64,000 bases of DNA from Closterium sp. NIES-65. Its lineage: Eukaryota; Streptophyta; Zygnematophyceae; Desmidiales; Closteriaceae. Made by a program: the position numbers and the translations under genes. The notes below the pieces were generated by a model. The model saw nothing but the letters and a program-made list of their open reading frames with translations. It had not been told where the DNA came from and searched no databases. Of the stretch, positions 53,921 through 64,000 are shown in pieces; position 1 is the first letter of the stretch; the number at the start of each line of letters is the position of its first letter. The stretch covers positions 558,001 through 622,000 of the forward strand of contig CANXME010002307.1 of assembly GCA_948144175.1 (NCBI GenBank), given 5' to 3'.

Positions 53921-54052
53921 TGTCAGAACATAATAGCTTATGTTGTTGTGTAGGCTATAGTGGGGTATCCAATAAGGGGTACAACCCAATTAGGGTTAGT
54001 ACTTGTACTCACTTCTTTCGATAGTTCATTCATCCTCGTTCTCATTCTCACA
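53921..54052 (+). repeat. Internal 5' LTR of C9b (132 bp)
   Basis: TGTCAGAACATAATAGC to CATTCTCACA, closest to the C5 LTR type (TTATGTTGTTGTGTAGGC). Followed by TGGAGTCAAAGC (diverged primer site), stem GTCCC/GGGAC (54067-54082) and GGGCCCACC. No matching 3' LTR exists in the window. Confidence 0.88.
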
Positions 54053-54119
54053 TGGAGTCAAAGCAGGTCCCCTCCTAGGGACTGTACCTTGGGCCCACCG
54101 AAGCGCGCCACGAGTCGCG

Positions 54120-55240
54120 CTTTCCTTTTTTTTTTTTTAGTGGCCCGTCGTGTCGCACCTAGCGGCCCATCGCGCCGCCCTTACGGTTGCGTCGTACCGC
54201 CCTAGCGGCTGCGGCGCGCCGCCCTTACCTGCGGCTTCGCGCCGCCCTTACCGGCGGCTTCGCGCCGCCCTTACCTGCGGCTTCGCGCCGCCCAGCCCGT
54301 CGCCGCCCTTTCCGCGGCTTCGCGCCGCCCTTACCTGCAGCTTCGCGCCGCCCCGGCCCATCGCCGCCCTTACCTGCGGCTTCGCGCCGCCCTTACCTGC
54401 GGGTTCGCGCCGCCCCGGCCCGTCGCCGCCCTTACCCACGACTTCGCGCCGCCCTACTCTGCGGCTTTGCGCCGCCCTTCACTGCGGCCCACCCGTCGTC
54501 TGACCTGCGACCCACCTGCCGCTCGTACTGCGGCCTGACTGCCGCCCTAATTGCGGGCCAACGCCGCCCTACCTCCGGCGTACCCGCCGCCACACCTGCG
54601 TCCCACTGCCACCCTACCTGCGGCCCACCCGCCGCCACACCTGCGGCTCACCGCCGCCCTACCTGCGGCCCACCAGCCGCCTCACCTGCGGCCCAACTTC
54701 CGCCCTACCTTCGGCTGCCCGCTGCCCTACCTGCGGCCCCGCCCGCTGCCTTACCTGCGGCCGCCCGCCGCCCTACTCTCCGGCCCTACCACCGAGCCGC
54801 CCAGCAGCCGAGTCGCCCAGCAGCCGAGCCGCCGAGCCACCCAGCAGCCGAGCCACCCTGCAGCCGAGCCGCCGAGCCGCCCAGCAGCCGAGCCGCCCAG
54901 CCGCCGAGCCGCTGAGCAGCAGAGCCGCCAAGCCGCCCAGCAGCCAAGCCGCCGAGCCGCCGAGCCGCCCAGCAGCCGAGCCGCCAAGCAGCCGAGCCGC
55001 CCAGCCGCCGAGCCGGTGAGCAGCAGAGCCGCCGAGCCGCCCAGCAGCCGAGCCGCCCAGCAGCCGAGCCACCCAGCAGCCGAGCCGCCCAGCAGTCGAG
55101 CTGCCCAGCAGCAGAGCTGCCGAGCCGCCCAGCAGCCGAGCCGCCGAGCCACCCAGCACCCGAGCCGCCCAGCAGCCGAGCCGCCGAGCTGCCCAGTCTG
55201 GTGAGCACAGCGCCCTCTTTCTCCTGCACAGCCCTCACCC
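54120..55240 (+). repeat. GC-rich repeat leader of C9b (longest)
   Basis: First an array around GCGGCTTCGCGCCGCCCTTACCT (54220-54480), then GCGGCCCACC units, then a long array of GCCGAGCCGCCCAGCAGCCGA (54780-55195). Over 1.1 kb in total. Read on the minus strand it gives Leu-Gly-Gly-Ser-Ala repeats, an artefact. Confidence 0.85.
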
Positions 55241-55270
55241 TACTTTTTGCACTGCTAGTCGTCCGTCGTC

Positions 55271-56524
55271 ATGGCTACCCCTTGTGTCCTCACGTTTGAC
55301 GCAGAGGGTCGAGCCATTGACTTTGAGGTCTGGGTAGACGACCTGCAGCTGTTCTTACAGTGCGATAGGGCGGACGGCCTCTCTCTCTTTGACCTTACCC
55401 CAGCTGCTGATGCTGACGCCACCGTTCGCTCCCAGTGGGCCACGCGCGACGCTGCTGCACGTCTTGCTGTGCGTTGCCACCTCCCTACCTCTGAGCGTGC
55501 GCACTTTAGTCAGTACAAGAGTGCTCAGACCCTGTACAACGCTGTAGTCGCGCGCTACTCCTCCCCTGCCACTGCTGCACTGAGCCGTCTCATTCTACCG
55601 TACCTCTTCCCTGACCTTGCTGCCTTTCACACAGTAGCTGACCTCATTACGCACCTCCGCATAAGTGACACTCGCTACCGCGCTGCACTCCCTGCTGACT
55701 TCTGCGCCGCGAACCCCCACCCCCCCATGTACATCACTCTGTACTTCCTTGTCACTCGCCTCCCTAACTCCCTTCGCGTAGTCAGGGACCACTTTCTCTC
55801 AGTCTGTCCCACTACGCTCACCGTAGTCCTCCTCGAGAAGGCCCTCCTAGCGATAGAGAAGAGCATCGTCGCTGTAGGAGCCTCTCGAGGTGACCCGCGC
55901 ACCCCCATCTTTGAGGGGTGTTCCCCCTCCCCTCTGCTGCCCTCTGTTGCCTCTGCTGCTGCGGCCGACCTCCTTGGTCTTGAGTCGGTCGGTGCGGCGT
56001 CTGCCCCTAGCGGGAGACGCCGCCCTGGCAAGGGCAAGGGGGGCAAGGGAGCTGGAGGAGCGAGTGGTGGAGGTGGAGGTGGAGGCGGTGGGGGGAGTGG
56101 GGGTTGCGGTGGGAGTAGAGGTGGGGGTGGCGGGGTTGGTGGCGGCAGTGGAGGCGGAGGCGGCGGCGGCGGTGGCGGTGGTAGCGGAGGTGGCGGAGGA
56201 GGCGGCGGAGGAGGCGGCGGAGGAGGCGGCGGCGGTGGTGGAGGCAGCGGAGGCGGCGGAGGCGGTGGGGGTGGCGGTGGAGCTGGTCGCGGGTCTTCGC
56301 AGAGGCGTGGCTCCACTGGTGGCATGCGCCTGCAGCAGCAGCGCGGTCGTGAGACCGTGTCCCCTCAGCAGCTCCGTGAGTGGTACACTATACGCCAGCG
56401 GGGTGGGGGTTTTGGTCCGTGCACCTACGTCCTGCGCACCGGCGACCGTGCGGGTGAGCAGTGTGGGAGTGCGCACCCCACCCAGCGCTGCTTTGGCCGC
56501 CTGACGGACACGTGGCGTCACTAG
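55271..56524 (+). CDS. Intact Gag of C9b with variant Cys-His box
   Basis: The only uninterrupted short-LTR Gag here: 417 residues from ATG at 55271. Residues 1-250 are the copia Gag domain (QCDRADGLSLFDL, YSSPATAALSRLILPYLF, VTRLPNSLRVVRDHF). A Lys/Gly motif (GRRRPGKGKGGKG) and a Gly tract of about 75 residues (56060-56290) follow, then Arg/Gln-rich sequence, QQLREWYTIRQRGGG and a box C-x13-C-x3-H-x4-C (56420-56491, residues 384-407). The box replaces the usual C-x2-C-x4-H-x4-C. TAG at 56522 stands where relatives have Glu, and pol resumes in the same frame, so the original product was one Gag-Pol chain. This stop now makes a Gag-only protein. Confidence 0.85.
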   Translation: MATPCVLTFDAEGRAIDFEVWVDDLQLFLQCDRADGLSLFDLTPAADADATVRSQWATRDAAARLAVRCHLPTSERAHFSQYKSAQTLYNAVVARYSSPATAALSRLILPYLFPDLAAFHTVADLITHLRISDTRYRAALPADFCAANPHPPMYITLYFLVTRLPNSLRVVRDHFLSVCPTTLTVVLLEKALLAIEKSIVAVGASRGDPRTPIFEGCSPSPLLPSVASAAAADLLGLESVGAASAPSGRRRPGKGKGGKGAGGASGGGGGGGGGGSGGCGGSRGGGGGVGGGSGGGGGGGGGGGSGGGGGGGGGGGGGGGGGGGGSGGGGGGGGGGGAGRGSSQRRGSTGGMRLQQQRGRETVSPQQLREWYTIRQRGGGFGPCTYVLRTGDRAGEQCGSAHPTQRCFGRLTDTWRH

Positions 56525-56575
56525 TTCCCGGAGGCCTCAGAGATCCCTCGCTGGGGCGAGCTGTCTAGGGCGGGT

Positions 56576-58230
56576 GTGGGTATCTTTGATCTTGACTTTG
56601 ATGCTATTCTCTCGGCCATGTATGCTGTGTCTATTAGTGGTGAGGGTGACTGTTACCGGTGTTTCCGGCCCGATGCGGGAATTGAGACTGCTGCTCTAGG
56701 TACTGGTGCGGCTGCTGCCCTAGGTGCTTGCGCCGCTGCTACTCTAGGTGCTGGTGTTTCTGCGTCCTCAGGTACTGGTGAGTCTGCGCTCTCAGGTACT
56801 ACGTCGGCTTCGGCCTCCCTCACCTTCACTCTTGACTCTGGGGCGTCTCGCTCCTTCTTTTGGGACCACACCACACTAAAGCCGCTTAGTCGGCCTATTG
56901 CGGTGTCTCTGGCTGACCTCTGTGGGGGTCCTGTCCTGTCTCCCTTCTCCACAGTCCTCCCGTGTCCGGCGGCTCCCTCTGGCACCCAGTCTGGACTCTA
57001 CCTCCCCTCGTTCTCGACAAACCTGGTGAGTGGTGCTGACCTACAGGATGCGGGTGTCCACCAGTTCACTCCTGCGCGTCGGCGAGTGACCCACTGCACA
57101 GAGGCTAGCACAGGCCGACACCTGGCTACGTTCACCCGTGAGCCGAGGTCGAGCCTGTACACTCTGACCACTAAGTCTCCTCCAGTTGCTGAGTCTGGTA
57201 GGGTAGCTGCGTCGGCTCAGGTGTTTGCTGCAGCGTCCAGGTCTGGTGCTGAGTCTGCCCCCTGTTTGTGTCGTCTCCTGTCTCACGAGACTCTCCTCTG
57301 GCACCACCGCCTTGGCCACCCCTCGTTGCTTCGGCTCAGAGGCATGGCCTCCCGTCTTCTTGTCTCTGGTCTCCCCCGGTCCCTCCCTCCCCTTCCTCAG
57401 GGCCCTGGCCTTGCTTGTGTCCCCAGTGTCGAGGGGCGCCAGCGTGCTGCCCCTCACTCCTCCCAGTTATCTCCGACAGAGGCCCCGTTGCAGACGCTTC
57501 ACATGGACGTGTGGGGCCGAGCCCACGTGCGTGGATAGGGTCACGAGCGCTACTTCCTGCTTGTTGTTGACGACTACTCGCGTTACACCACAGTCTTCCC
57601 CTGGCGCAGCAAGGGTGATGTTACTGCGGTGTTGATCGAATGGATCCGCGGAGCTCCTCTCCAGCTCAGGCAGAGCTTTGGCTCGGACTTTCCTGTTCTG
57701 CGTCAGCACTCGGACAGAGGCGGAGAGTTTTCCTCTGACCTTCTGAGAGCCTACTGTCGCGCACGAGGCATCCGTCAGATCTTCAAGCTTCTGGACTCCC
57801 CGCAGCAAAATGGGATTGCTGAACGCCGCATTGGCATGGTCATGGACGTCGCTCGTACGTCTATAATGCATGCGGCTGCCCCCCATTTTCTGTGGCCGTT
57901 TGCGGTGAGGTACGCGGCGCATCAGATCAACCTCCACCCCAGGGTCTCCAGGCTGGAGACCTCCCCAGCCTTGCTGTGGACGGGGAAGGTTGGCGATGCG
58001 TCCGCGTTCCGGGTCTGGGGATCTCGGGTGTTATCCGCGACTTGTCTACGGACAAGCTGTCCCCTCGTGCTGCTCCTTGCGTCTTCCTGGGGTTCCCCCC
58101 TGACGCGCCTGGGTGGCAGTTCTACCACCCCACCTCTCGACGTGTTCTGTCAACCCAGGACGTCACGTTTGACAAGTCGGTCCCCTACTACCGCCTCTTC
58201 CCCTACCGCACTCCGTCCCTCCCCCCGCCC
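56576..58230 (+). pseudogene. Protease and integrase of C9
   Basis: IFDLDFDAILSAMYAVSI, protease LTFTLDSGASRSFFWD, SCRLLSHETLLWHHRLGHPS-like zinc region (CLCRLLSHETLL), LHMDVWGRAHV, TAG at 57536 for Gln, VVDDYSRYTTVFPW, HSDRGGEFSSD, NGIAERRIGMVMDVARTS. DD35E residues are kept. A one-base loss near 58030 (GTGTTATCCGCG) shifts the frame inside FVRDLSADKLS. Confidence 0.87.
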
Positions 58231-59199
58231 CCGCTCTTCCTTGTACCAGGTCCCCCCCAGGTAGACCCCCTTCCCCCTCAGGGTCCTGCCCCTTCCGGTG
58301 TGTCCCAGGTAGACGCAGTCGAGCCTGTCGAGGTCACTGGTGACTCTAGTGCTGCTGAGGGTGCTAGACCTGGGGGTGCGGAGCCTGGGGGTGCTGAGTC
58401 TGGGGGTGCTGAGCCTGGGGGTGCTGAGTCTGGGGGTGCTGACCCTGGGGGTGCTGACCCTGTGGGTGCTGAGCGTGGGGGTGCTGAGCCTGGGGGTGCT
58501 ATGCTTGGCGGTGCTGAGCCTGGAGGTGCTACGCCTGGGAGTGCTGAGCCTGGAGGTGCTTCGGCTGGAGGTTCCCTGGGTGCTTCGTCTCGCAAGGAGC
58601 CACTCTCTCCACAGGAGCTGCGCGAGTGGTTTGCCCAGCGCTGGCGCCGTGCTGCTGGTGTTGGAGATTCTTCGGCTGCTGAGGGTGCTGCGGTCGCGGG
58701 TCCCGGAGGTGCTTGTACTGGGAGTATTGGAGCTGCTGGGCCTGCGGGTTCGACTAGAGATGGTGCTGCTGGAGGTGTTGGCGCTAAGACTACCACTGGC
58801 GGTACAGTTGGGGGTGCTCTTGGTGCTGGTGGAGGTTTTGGAGCTGCTGGAGGTGCTGCTGGAGCGGGTGCTCCTGCTGAGGGTACTGGTGCTGTCCCTG
58901 CTGCTTCTAGAGTCGCCTCGCGACCTCGACCGTACTTTGTTCCACTCCTGCAGCAGGTTCTTGGTCTTCCACCTTCTACTGGTCCTCCTCCTCCCTTAGA
59001 GTGTCCACAGCCTGTCCCGTCAGAGTTATAGTTGCAGCCTTCCTCCCCTTTGCCTGCTCCTTCTCCCTACACTGGTCCTACTAGAGGTCTTGCTGAGCAT
59101 CGTTAGCCTGCGTCCCGCCCTGCGTCGCCTGTTCGTGCTGCTCGCACTAGTGGTCTCAGTTCGCGTCAGCGTCCTCCTCCTGTCCCTGGCACGCACTGG
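58231..59199 (+). pseudogene. Repeat linker of C9
   Basis: PGGAE units from a 15-base repeat (58365-58590), KEPLSPQELREWFAQRW, Gly/Ala repeats, PYFVPLLQQVLGLPPSTG, TAG at 59029 for Gln and at about 59103 for Glu. Conserved words (QELREWF, FVPLLQQVLG) inside low complexity recur in C1, C3 and C5. Confidence 0.82.
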
Positions 59200-61185
59200 A
59201 TGTCTCTGCGCCCGTCCACTGCTCCTGTGCGTGCCCCTTTGCCTTCTCCTCCTGAGTCCTCTCTTCCTGCTCTTGCCGACCCGGAGTCAGACTCTCTTCG
59301 TGCTGCCAGTCCTACTATCACGCGTCTCCTTGCTACTGTCATCACTGACCCTTCTTTTGAGTCTACTACTGCGTCTGCCCTAGTTGCTGAGCTCGTCGAC
59401 ATTGCTGCTCGCTGTCGCTTAGACTACGCTGCTAGTCTTGTCGCTGAGTCTGAGTCTGTCTGTCCTCTGTCCGTTGGGGGTGAGTGTGCTCTTGGCACGG
59501 ACGTCCTTGAGGACAGGCAGGAGGAGTTCCAGTGTGTGGCAGCTGCTTCACCTTATCTCGTGTCAGTACTGCTTACCCCTGAGGGAGACCCGGATGCACT
59601 TGACATCCCGACTCCGCGCTCTTACGCGGAGGCGATAGAGGGTCCCTACTCCTCTCAGTGGCAGGCAGCTATGGATGCAGAGATGGCTTCCTGGAAGTCC
59701 AAAGGCACCTACGTTGACGCTGTCCCCCCTCCTAGGGCGAAAATCGTCAGTGGCATGTGAATCTTCAGGGTGAAGCGGCCACCGGGTTCTCCGCCTATCT
59801 TCAAGGCACGTTACGTGGCTCGTGGCTTCAGACAGCGGCATGGAGTTGACTACTTTCAGACCTTCTCCCCCACCCCGAAGATGACCACTCTTTGGGTACT
59901 GCTGCACGTTGCTGCTCACCGTGACAACGAGCTCAACTATCTTGACTTCAGCACAGCTTTCTTGCAGGGCAGCCTGCACGAGGAGATCTGGCTGCCCCGC
60001 CCACCTGGCTTCACTGGGTCTTTCCCTCCTGGTACCCAGTGGAGTCTTCGGCGTCCAGTCTACGGTCTCCGCCAGGCGCCACGTGAGTGGCACGGCACAC
60101 TAAGGACCACAATTGCGGCTCTTGGGTTTGCTCCTTCTACTGCCGACCCGTCGCTGTTTCCGCGCACCGACACCTCTCTGCCACCGTTCTACATCCTCGT
60201 ATACGTCGACGACTTGGTCTTTGCCACAGCTGACACTGCTGGACTCGCCTACGTGAAGTCCGTGCTGCAGAAGAGACACACGTGCACTGACTTGGGTGAA
60301 CTGCGCAGCTACCTTGGCTTGCAGATCACCCGGGACAGAGCACGCCGCACCATTACCCTGACCCAGTCACACATGGTGCAGCAGGTCCTTCAGCGCTTCG
60401 GCTTCACGTACTCCTCGCCTCAGGCCACTCCTCTGCCTACTCGCCACTCGCTCTCAGCTCTGCCTTCGGATGAGTCCGTAGAGTCGAGTGGCCCGTACCC
60501 AGAGCTTTTTAGCTGCCTCATGTACCTGATGACCTGCACACGACCTGACCTTGCATACCCTCTTAGCATTCTCGCACGCTATGTTGCTCCTGGGAGACAC
60601 AGACCGGAGCACATGGCTGCAACGAAGAGGGTGTTGCGCTACTTGTGCAGTACGTCGGGCATGAGGCTTGTGCTTGGAGGGCGGAGTCCAGTGGTCCTCA
60701 CTGGGCACGCAGACGCTTCTTGGGCTGATGACCAGGCTACGCAGCGGTCGTCACACGGTTACACCTTCATCCTTGGTTCCGGCTCTGTTTCGTGGCGGGC
60801 TACCCGTTCGTCTTCTGTTCTCGGCTCCAGTTGTGAGGCTGAGATCTACGCAGGGGCCATGGCTGCACAGGAGCTTCGCTGGCTCACCTACCTGCTGACT
60901 GACCTTTGAGAGCCGCCTCGTTCTCCTCCAGTGCTGTACGTAGACAACAAGGCCATGCTGGCCTTGTGTCGAGAGCAGAGATTGGAGCACAGAACGAAGC
61001 ACATTGCTCTCCGCTACTTCCTTGCTCGTGAGCTACAGCAGCGTGGTCAGCTGCGGCTTGCGTACGTGGCCTCTGAGGCCAACACTGCTGATATCTTCAC
61101 CAAGGCACTTGCGCCTTGTGATCATCAGCGCTTCTGTACTCAGCTGGGTCTTGTGCCTACCTTGCCTCACTTGCTCACCCCTTGA
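59200..61185 (+). pseudogene. RT and RNase H of C9
   Basis: LGTDVLEDRQEEF, SYAEAIEGPYSSQWQAAMD, TGA at 59757 for Trp, then a 379-codon block: FKARYVARGFRQRHG, FSTAFLQGSLHEEIW, LVYVDDLVFA (YVDD intact, 60202-60213), TCTRPDLAYPLSIL, TGHADASWADDQATQ, EIYAGAMAAQELRWLTYLL; TGA at 60907, then DNKAMLALCREQR and DIFTKALAPCDHQRFC to LLTP at 61185. Confidence 0.9.
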
Positions 61186-61392
61186 CCTTGTTTGTATTGT
61201 TACATATATATATACACCTGCTCTTGCTTGTTTAGCCTTATATATATATGTAATCCTGCATGTGAACTGTCCTTGTGGCCTTGAACTTGTGCTCGGAATG
61301 TGTGGTGACTTTGTGATCCACCCTGAGCTTGCTTTGCTTTGCTTGACTGGTCTTGTGACCCCTTGTTCTCCCCGACTTTGCCTATGGGGGTG
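61186..61392 (+). other. 3' untranslated region and PPT of C9
   Basis: (TA)n stretch, then TCCCCGACTTTGCCTATGGGGGTG just before the LTR; the C-tract and PPT can pair. Confidence 0.7.
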
Positions 61393-61517
61393 TGTCAGAT
61401 TTATATGACATAGTTACTGTAGGCTATAGTGGGGTAGCACATATGGGGTACAACTTTCTAGGGTTTGTACTTGTACCCAACTTTCCCTTAGTTATTCCAA
61501 CCTCGTTCATTTTCTCA
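61393..61517 (+). repeat. 3' LTR of C9 (125 bp)
   Basis: TGTCAGATTTATATGAC to CATTTTCTCA, then GTCAT. Confidence 0.95.
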
Positions 61518-62320
61518 GTCATGTCCCAATAATCTCCCAATTTAGTTAATATCCCAAATCAAGATAGAATTCCCAAATTCTGGAAATCTTGTAACTTGGG
61601 CGATCTTGCTCTGAATAAGGCGATCTTGGTATAGTTGGAAAGCTCTGGATTTCTCCTGCGCGATCAAGCATCTAGACTTGGAGAAAAACACAGAGGTGAT
61701 AAAATTCAACAGCCATGCATAATGATTTGTGCTCATGGAAATGACGCAAGCATGAATTGCACAAGCACACAGCACGACGTTAGGATGACATGCACGCATA
61801 CTCAAGTGCATACAACAAACTCCCCCTCAAACTAACGGACTGCATGCACACACACTCATACGCGTACAAACTCATCAGACAGACAAACACATATGGCCCC
61901 ATGACATTGCTGGACACACTAGTGCAACGCCATGCCACACATCTTAGCACACTTCCAATGTGCGCTCTCGGGAAGTCTCTTGGTAAGAAAATCAGCTGCC
62001 TGTTTGCAGGCCTTCACCCAATGAAGCTCAACAGCCCCCTCCTTCACCATCTGCCTCACCCAGTGCCACTTAACCTTCATATGTTTGTTCAGCCCATTCA
62101 GGATAGAATTAGTGGCCATATCAATAGCACTCTCGATGTCAGAGTAAAGTGGTGTAGGTCCCTCTTGTTCAGCTCCCATGTCCTCCAGCAGCTTCCTCAG
62201 GAGCACAATCTCCTTAATGGCATGATACATTGCCATGTACTGTGCCTCTGCTGAAGACTGAGCAATTTCACTATGCTTCTTGGACCTCCAACTCACTGGT
62301 CCTCCTCCGACCATGCACAC
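61518..62320 (-). mobile_element. Copia element C8, 3' end (C6-related)
   Basis: Part of a 3' LTR (61518-61817, plus-strand end CATACAACA), PPT GAGGGGGAGTTT (61818-61829, minus strand) and an RNase H. The PPT matches that of C6, so C8 is of that family. C9 inserted into its LTR and C10 into its RNase H. Confidence 0.75.
61919..62320 (-). pseudogene. RNase H C-terminus of C8
   Basis: Open 133-codon block: GGGPVSWRSKKHSEIAQSS, AEAQYMAMYHAIKEIVLLR, LYSDIESAIDMA (usual DN is DI), HMKVKWHWVRQMV, ADFLTKRLPESAHW. Same layout as the C6 RNase H. Its upstream part is cut off by the C10 LTR. Confidence 0.85.
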
Positions 62321-62325
62321 ATATA

Positions 62326-62459
62326 TCAGAATTAGAAACGAGAATGAATGACTAGAATGAGTGTTGGGTACAAATAGGTCAAACCTAACCCTAGAAATGT
62401 GTACCCACTATAGGCTAACCCACTGTAGCCTAAACAAGCACATCATACAATGTTTGACA
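62326..62459 (-). repeat. 3' LTR of C10 (about 134 bp)
   Basis: Minus-strand TGTCAAACATTG onward with TTAGGCTACAGTGGGTTAGCC, closest to the C1 LTR. The left end is uncertain by a few bases. PPT TATGGGGGTG lies at 62460-62469 on the minus strand, with a GGGGGA/TCCCCC partner. Confidence 0.75.
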
Positions 62460-62687
62460 CACCCCCATAGGCAAAGTGGGGGAGAACAAGGGGTCACAAG
62501 ACCAGTCAAAGCAAAACAAAGCTCAGGGTGGATCTCAAGGATACCACACAAGTTCCGAGCACAAGTAATCGGTCACAAGACCAGTTCACATGCAGATTTA
62601 TAAAAGAACAAGAGATACAGTAATCACAACCTAGCAAGAGTAAGCATGCAGGTATATATACATATAGAGATCACTGTACAAGCAAAG

Positions 62688-64000
62688 TCAAGAAGTGAGC
62701 AAATGAGGGACAGTAGGCACGAGGCCTAGAACAGTACAGAAGCGCTGATGGTCACAAGGCTGAAGCGCCTTGGTGAACACGTCAGCAGTGTTGGCCCGAG
62801 TGGCCACGTAACGCAGACAAAGCTGACCTCGCTGCTGCAGCTCTCGAGCAAGAAAGTAGCGCAGAGCAATGTGCTTCGTCCTGTGCTCGAGTCTGTGCTC
62901 CCCACACAAGGCAATGGTGGCCTTGTTGTCGACGTACAGCACTGGAGGAGAACGAGGCTGCTCTCCAAGGTCAGTCGGCAGGTAGGTGAGCCAGCGAAGC
63001 TCCTGGGCAGCCATGGCCGTGGCGTAGATCTCAGCCTCACAGCTGGAGCTAAGAACAGAAGAAGAGCGAGTAGAACGCCAAGAGACAGAGCCAGAGCCAA
63101 GACTGAAGGTGTAACCCTGGGACGACCGCTGAGTAGCCTGGTCGTCTGCCCAGTGAGAACAGGCCGGTCTCGCCCTCCAAGAAATAGCCCCATGCCCGAC
63201 GTACTGCACAAGTAGCGCAACACCCTCTTAGCTGCATCCATGTGCTCCTTCCGGTGACGGCCGGGAGCGACATAGCGTGCTAAGATGCTGAGAGGGTATG
63301 CAAGGTCAGGTCGAGTGCAGGTCATCAGGTACATGAGGCAGCCCACAAGCTCTGGATACGGACCACTTGGCTCTACGGACTCATCCGAAGGCAGAGCTGA
63401 GAGCGAGTGTCCCGTAGGCAGAGGAGTGGACTGAGGCGAGGAGTACGTGAACCCAAAGCGCTGAAGGACCTGCTGCACCATGTGTGACTGAGTCAAGATG
63501 ATGGTGCGCCGTGCTCTGTCCCGGGTGATCCGCAAGCCAAGATAGCTTGTTAGTTCACCCACGTCTGTGCACGTGTGTCTCTTCTGCAGCTTGGACTTCA
63601 CGTGAGCAAGACGAACTGTGTCAGAAGTGGCAAAGACCAAGTCGTCGACGTACACAAGGATGTAGAACGGCGGCAGCGAGGGGTCGGTGCGTAGAAACAA
63701 TGACGGGTCAGCAGTAGAAGGAGCGAACCCAAGAGCCGCAAGTGTAGTCCTCAGTGTGTCGTGCCACTCACGTGGCGCCTGGCGGAGACCGTAGACTGGC
63801 CGCCGGAGGCTCCACTGGGTACCAGGAGGGAACGACCCAGTGAAGCCAGGTGGGCGGCGCAGCCAGATCTCCTCGTGCAGGCTGCCCTGCAAGAAAGCTG
63901 TGCTGAAGTCTAGAGAGTGGAGCTCGTAGTCACGCTGAGCGGCGACGTGTAGCAGAACCCGAAGAGTGGTCATCTTCGGGGTCTGGGAGAAGGTCTGGAA
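62688..64000 (-). pseudogene. RT and RNase H of C10, open at the right edge
   Basis: Copia RT from FQTFSQTPKMTTLRV at the window edge: LDFSTAFLQGSLHEE, LVYVDDLVFA (YVDD 63641-63652), QSHMVQQVLQRFGF, TCTRPDLAYPLSIL. Near 63150 a short deletion between GGGCA repeats removes most of GHADASWAD and shifts the frame; RNase H continues in the other frame (EIYATAMAAQELRWLTYL, DNKATIALC, DVFTKALQPCDHQRFC) to LLTS at 62688. Confidence 0.9.

Larger units (their letters stand above)
52698..61517 (+). mobile_element. Composite copia element C9 (C9a outer, C9b inner)
   Basis: Outer 125-bp LTRs (about five differences) with a perfect duplication GTCAT (52693-52697 and 61518-61522). The outer gag breaks off at 53920, where a second 5' LTR, leader and complete gag (C9b) begin. 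Only one pol and one 3' LTR follow. C9b therefore inserted into the gag of C9a, and recombination or deletion between the two copies removed the 3' end of C9b and the middle of C9a. Confidence 0.9.

Noticed and set aside
54220-55195. Regular tandem units suggesting a CRISPR array or satellite
   Set aside because: Units are contiguous without unique spacers and lie in the leader of a retroelement; the context is eukaryotic.

Overview
The window is almost entirely nested LTR retrotransposons. No convincing host gene was found. Features that point to a large, repeat-bloated genome of the green lineage are perfect or near-perfect initiator-Met tRNA primer sites of the plant type (TGGTATCAGAGC, and variants such as TGGTATAGAGC), Ty1/copia and Ty3/gypsy elements with plant-type domain order, very GC-rich element coding sequence in AT-richer flanks, and many nested insertions. 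A streptophyte green alga is my best guess. This rests on general resemblance only, and no marker gene is available to confirm it.

I name the elements G1-G2 (gypsy), C1-C10 (copia), N1 (non-autonomous) and S1 (LTR-like insert). Layout: 1-2753 holds an unrecognised partial ORF, perfect hairpins, a CT microsatellite and a minus-strand gag-like gene followed by AATAAA and a 22-base poly(A). G1 (minus) occupies 2754-3579 and 9110-12427 and is split by truncated copia C1 (3580-9109, plus). C2 (minus, 12576-20549, 109-bp LTRs differing at one base) is interrupted by S1 (14392-15445, TG...CA ends, ATGGC target duplication). C3 (plus, 21137-26971, target duplication GACGG) has lost its integrase. C4 (minus, 26979-49168) is a chimera with unlike LTRs. 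N1 (30318-40163) sits inside C4, and C5 (31758-39192, duplication GCGCC) sits inside N1. C6 (41177-47715, duplication GAGGC), a different Tnt1-like copia with 879-bp LTRs, also sits inside C4. Gypsy fragment G2 (49788-50928) is followed by copia gag-protease fragment C7. Composite C9 (plus, 52698-61517, duplication GTCAT) carries an internal second 5' LTR from element C9b and lies in the LTR of C8 (minus). C10 (minus) lies in the RNase H region of C8 and runs off the right edge.

C1-C5, C9 and C10 form one superfamily with an unusual design. They have LTRs of only about 109-134 bp, a tRNA-iMet primer site, in most plus-strand copies a small stem-loop and a GGGCCCACC box just downstream, a GC-rich tandem-repeat leader, and a gag with a long glycine tract. 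The gag ends in a non-canonical Cys-His box (C-x13-C-x3-H-x4-C). Protease and a DD35E integrase follow, then a long low-complexity linker, reverse transcriptase and RNase H, and a polypurine tract that can pair with a C-tract upstream. Gag and pol share one frame in the best-preserved copy. Every copy is broken by stops, many of them CAG to TAG, or by frameshifts. The closest to intact are C6 (two in-frame stops) and the gag of C9b (uninterrupted).
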